NCBI GenBank assembly: GCA_023417885.1
Contig: JAEZED010000170.1
Coordinates: 1 to 49,014 of the forward strand
Origin: Planctomycetota bacterium
GTDB lineage: Bacteria > Planctomycetota > Phycisphaerae > Tepidisphaerales > Tepidisphaeraceae
Reading direction: 5' to 3'
DNA: 49,014 nt
Shown here: positions 47,163 to 49,014 of the stretch, piece after piece
Numbering within the stretch: the stretch's first letter is position 1
How the letters are laid out: every line of letters begins with the position of its first letter
Notes under the pieces: model-generated
Seen by the model: only the letters and a program-made list of their open reading frames with translations
What the model was told of the DNA's origin: nothing
Database searches by the model: none
Made by a program: the position numbers and the translations under genes

Positions 47163-47519
47163 TCACTCGTCGCGATGCACTGTCATCGGGGAGAACGCGG
47201 GCAGGCAGATCGCCACGTACTCCGCCCCCTCCGGCGTGCTGTAGCGCACCCACTCGCCCGGCTGCGTCACCACCGCCTGCCCGGCATTCACCTCCAGCAC
47301 GCCCGACTCGTGCTCCACCCGCACCGTCCCGCGCAGAACGAGCGTGACCTCGGTGAACTCCGGCCGCTGACCCGGCTCCGACCACCCCGCGGGCGAAGTC
47401 ATGCGCGCGACGCTGAGCGCGTCGTGCCCGGAGTTGGCGCGGCCGACGAACTCCTCGATCCGCTTGGGCGGATGCCCGGCGGCTTCGATGACGGTGGCTT
47501 GAGCGATGAGCGTGGGCAT
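47163..47519 (-). CDS. Small cupin-fold protein
   Basis: A 118-residue single-cupin protein: EFTEVTLVLRGTVRVEHESGVLEVNAGQAVVTQPGEWVRYSTPEGAEYVAICLPAF. Cupin motif 1 lacks the usual His pair (EFTEV), so metal binding would need other ligands; the barrel turn residues Gly and Pro are conserved. The function is unknown. It lies 48 nt downstream of ispG on the same strand and may be read from the ispG transcript. Confidence 0.82.
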   Translation of the reverse strand: MPTLIAQATVIEAAGHPPKRIEEFVGRANSGHDALSVARMTSPAGWSEPGQRPEFTEVTLVLRGTVRVEHESGVLEVNAGQAVVTQPGEWVRYSTPEGAEYVAICLPAFSPMTVHRDE

Positions 47520-47567
47520 GACGTGGCGGGTTTCTGGAGACAGTCGCCGCCCTGGGTCCGGACGGTT

Positions 47568-48818
47568 CTACCCCACCACGGGCAGTGTCGTTCCGCGCGC
47601 CTCGCGCAGCTTGTCCCAGCCGCTGCCGAGCGCGCCGATCGGGTCGGGCGGGAGGATCTCCACCTTCTTCTCGCCGAGCTTCGCCTCGCCGCGCTCCACG
47701 CGATCCTGGAAGTCGCGGCACTCGGCGAGCAGGCGCTCCAGGATCTCCTCCTCCGGAACGTTGGCGACCTTCTCCCCCTGCACGTAGATGATCCCGCGGC
47801 GATCGCCGGCGAAGATCGCGACGTCCGCCCCCTCCGCCTCGCCGGGACCGTTCACGACGCACCCCATCACCGCGACCTTGATCGGCAGGCGGATCTCCTC
47901 CTTCAACTTGTGCCGCACCTGCTGGGTCAGCGTGAAGAGGTCCACCTGGATGCGCCCGCAGGTCGGGCAGGCGATCAGCTCCGCCCCCTTGCGCGTCCGC
48001 AGGCCCAGCGTGTAGAGCAGCTCCAGGCCGTCCTCCACCTCGTAGACCGGGTCGTTGGCGTAGCTGATGCGCAGCGTATCGCCGATGCCGCTCGCAAGCA
48101 GGTGGCCCAGCGGCACGACGCTGCGGATCGTGCCCGTCTCCTTCGGCCCGGCGTGGGTCACGCCGAGGTGCAGCGGGTAGTCGAAGCGCCGGCTGATCTC
48201 CGTGTAGGCGGCGATGACGAGTTGGGCGTCAATGCTCTTGGCGCTGATGACGATGTCGTGGAAGTCCTGCTCGTGGAAGATGTCGAGGTATTCCTCGAGC
48301 TTGGTGATCATGATCGCCAGGAGGTGGCCGTACTTCTGGTCGGAGAAGTAGCCCCCCAGCTCCTTCATGCGCTTCTGCTTGTCGCGGCGCTCGATGATGG
48401 AGCCCTCGTTCACCCCGACGCGGATCGGCAGGCCCCGGGCCTTGCACGCCTGGATCACGTCGATCACCTGCGCCCGGTCGTTGATGTTCCCGGGGTTGAG
48501 GCGAATCTTGTGCACCCCCGCCTCGATCGCCTCCAGGGCCCGCTTGAAGTGGAAGTGCACGTCCGCCACGATCGGCACCGACACTTGCGGGATGATCTCC
48601 TTCAGTGCCTCGGTGTCCTTCCGCTCAGGCACCGCCACCCGCACGATGTCCGCGCCGGCGGCGGCCAGCTTCTGGATCTCGCGGACACAGCCGGCCACGT
48701 CGTGCGTGTAGCCGCTGGTCATGCTCTGGACGGAGACGGGGGCCCCGCCGCCGATGGCGACGGGCGAGTGGGAGTCATCCCCAACGACAACCTGGCGGGT
48801 CGGCTTGCGCGTGGTCAT
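47568..48818 (-). CDS. ispG: 4-hydroxy-3-methylbut-2-enyl diphosphate synthase
   Basis: Penultimate step of the MEP isoprenoid pathway; converts MEcPP to HMBPP with a [4Fe-4S] cluster. The 416-residue length fits the bacterial single-insert-free form. Markers are PVSVQSMTSGYTHDV at the start, ADVHFHFKRAL, KIRLNPGNI, and near the C-terminus the cluster ligands CPTCGR and GCVVNGPGEAEGADVAI with the conserved Glu. ATG 48818 is the first Met of the frame. The gene lies at the window edge with about 200 bp upstream. Confidence 0.96.
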   Translation of the reverse strand: MTTRKPTRQVVVGDDSHSPVAIGGGAPVSVQSMTSGYTHDVAGCVREIQKLAAAGADIVRVAVPERKDTEALKEIIPQVSVPIVADVHFHFKRALEAIEAGVHKIRLNPGNINDRAQVIDVIQACKARGLPIRVGVNEGSIIERRDKQKRMKELGGYFSDQKYGHLLAIMITKLEEYLDIFHEQDFHDIVISAKSIDAQLVIAAYTEISRRFDYPLHLGVTHAGPKETGTIRSVVPLGHLLASGIGDTLRISYANDPVYEVEDGLELLYTLGLRTRKGAELIACPTCGRIQVDLFTLTQQVRHKLKEEIRLPIKVAVMGCVVNGPGEAEGADVAIFAGDRRGIIYVQGEKVANVPEEEILERLLAECRDFQDRVERGEAKLGEKKVEILPPDPIGALGSGWDKLREARGTTLPVVG

Positions 48819-48928
48819 GGAAGCTCAGCGGGTGGGCCGCCCCGGCCCCATACTCGGACCGGCGTCGCGGCGGCCCGCAATCGTAAGAACCGGCTCCGGA
48901 CGCATCAAACGGCCTCGCCGCAACCTCT

Positions 48929-49008
48929 GGCGGGGCTTTGGGGCGAGAGAACGGCCCGCTCCTGCCGATACGGAGGTGTTCGGCAAAGGGGTCGGCGGGG
49001 CTTTGGGG
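48929..49008. repeat. 15-bp direct repeat upstream of ispG
   Basis: GGCGGGGCTTTGGGG occurs at 48929-48943 and again at 48994-49008, 65 bp apart, at the window edge. It could be part of a larger repeat outside the window. Confidence 0.6.
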
Positions 49009-49014
49009 TTGAAG

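Noticed and set aside
1..49014. CRISPR arrays, transposases, integrases, phage or toxin-antitoxin modules
   Set aside because: No regularly spaced repeats and no protein with such motifs was found on reading both strands; the Uma2 protein alone is not evidence of a mobile element.

Overview
The window is 49 kb of GC-rich DNA (about two-thirds G+C by eye), densely packed with short, mostly unidirectional clusters. It most likely comes from a planctomycete of the Phycisphaerae type. The evidence is a zinc-ribbon protein with the CPNCGYDLRGN signature, a secreted DUF1080 (3-keto-disaccharide hydrolase-like) protein, several planctomycete-style hypothetical membrane proteins, a stand-alone rplU, and a KS/CLF/ACP/dehydratase lipid locus of the kind found in this phylum. 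No insertion sequence, prophage, CRISPR array, rRNA or tRNA was seen, so this looks like ordinary chromosome.

Layout. 1-3.8 kb: gapA and rplU on the minus strand flank a plus-strand pair, a degenerate receiver protein and a diguanylate cyclase. 3.9-8.4 kb: a plus-strand type II fatty-acid/polyketide-like operon (FabZ-like dehydratase, unusually long acyl carrier protein, second hotdog protein without the catalytic His, KS-beta/CLF lacking the catalytic Cys, small membrane protein, intact ketosynthase). 8.4-11.1 kb: ankyrin protein, acetyltransferase, DUF2891, DUF1801. 11.1-16.2 kb (minus): a DUF2156-GNAT fusion, then a phosphodiester/lipid-headgroup group (membrane EEP hydrolase, phosphatidylcholine-synthase-family enzyme, phosphodiester glycosidase) and a small conserved protein. 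16.3-23 kb: efp, acsA, adk, PAP2 phosphatase, DUF3467, glcD-like oxidase. 23-27.9 kb (minus): membrane and secreted proteins, DUF1080, a hotdog protein, and a 467-bp non-coding stretch with a long inverted repeat. 28-33 kb: M3 peptidase, guanidinium exporter, trpF, lipoprotein, argD-like aminotransferase. 33-43 kb: mostly hypothetical membrane or secreted proteins, plus alkD and a Gfo/Idh/MocA oxidoreductase. 43-49 kb: a secreted EEP hydrolase, two cupins, a PrsW-like protein, VOC, DUF1697, Uma2 and ispG.

Three things stand out. First, about sixteen transcription-unit heads carry a TANNNT-type -10 box (TAGACT, TAGAAT, TATCCT, TAAGGT and so on) only 6-8 nt before the start codon, usually without a Shine-Dalgarno sequence, which suggests widespread leaderless transcription. 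Second, the KS/CLF/ACP operon contains two paralogue pairs, in each of which one member has kept and one has lost its catalytic residues, and it has no ketoreductase. Third, EF-P has Asn where the modified Lys/Arg normally sits. Two small genes appear broken by single-base frameshifts in or near G/C runs; they may be true pseudogenes or assembly errors.
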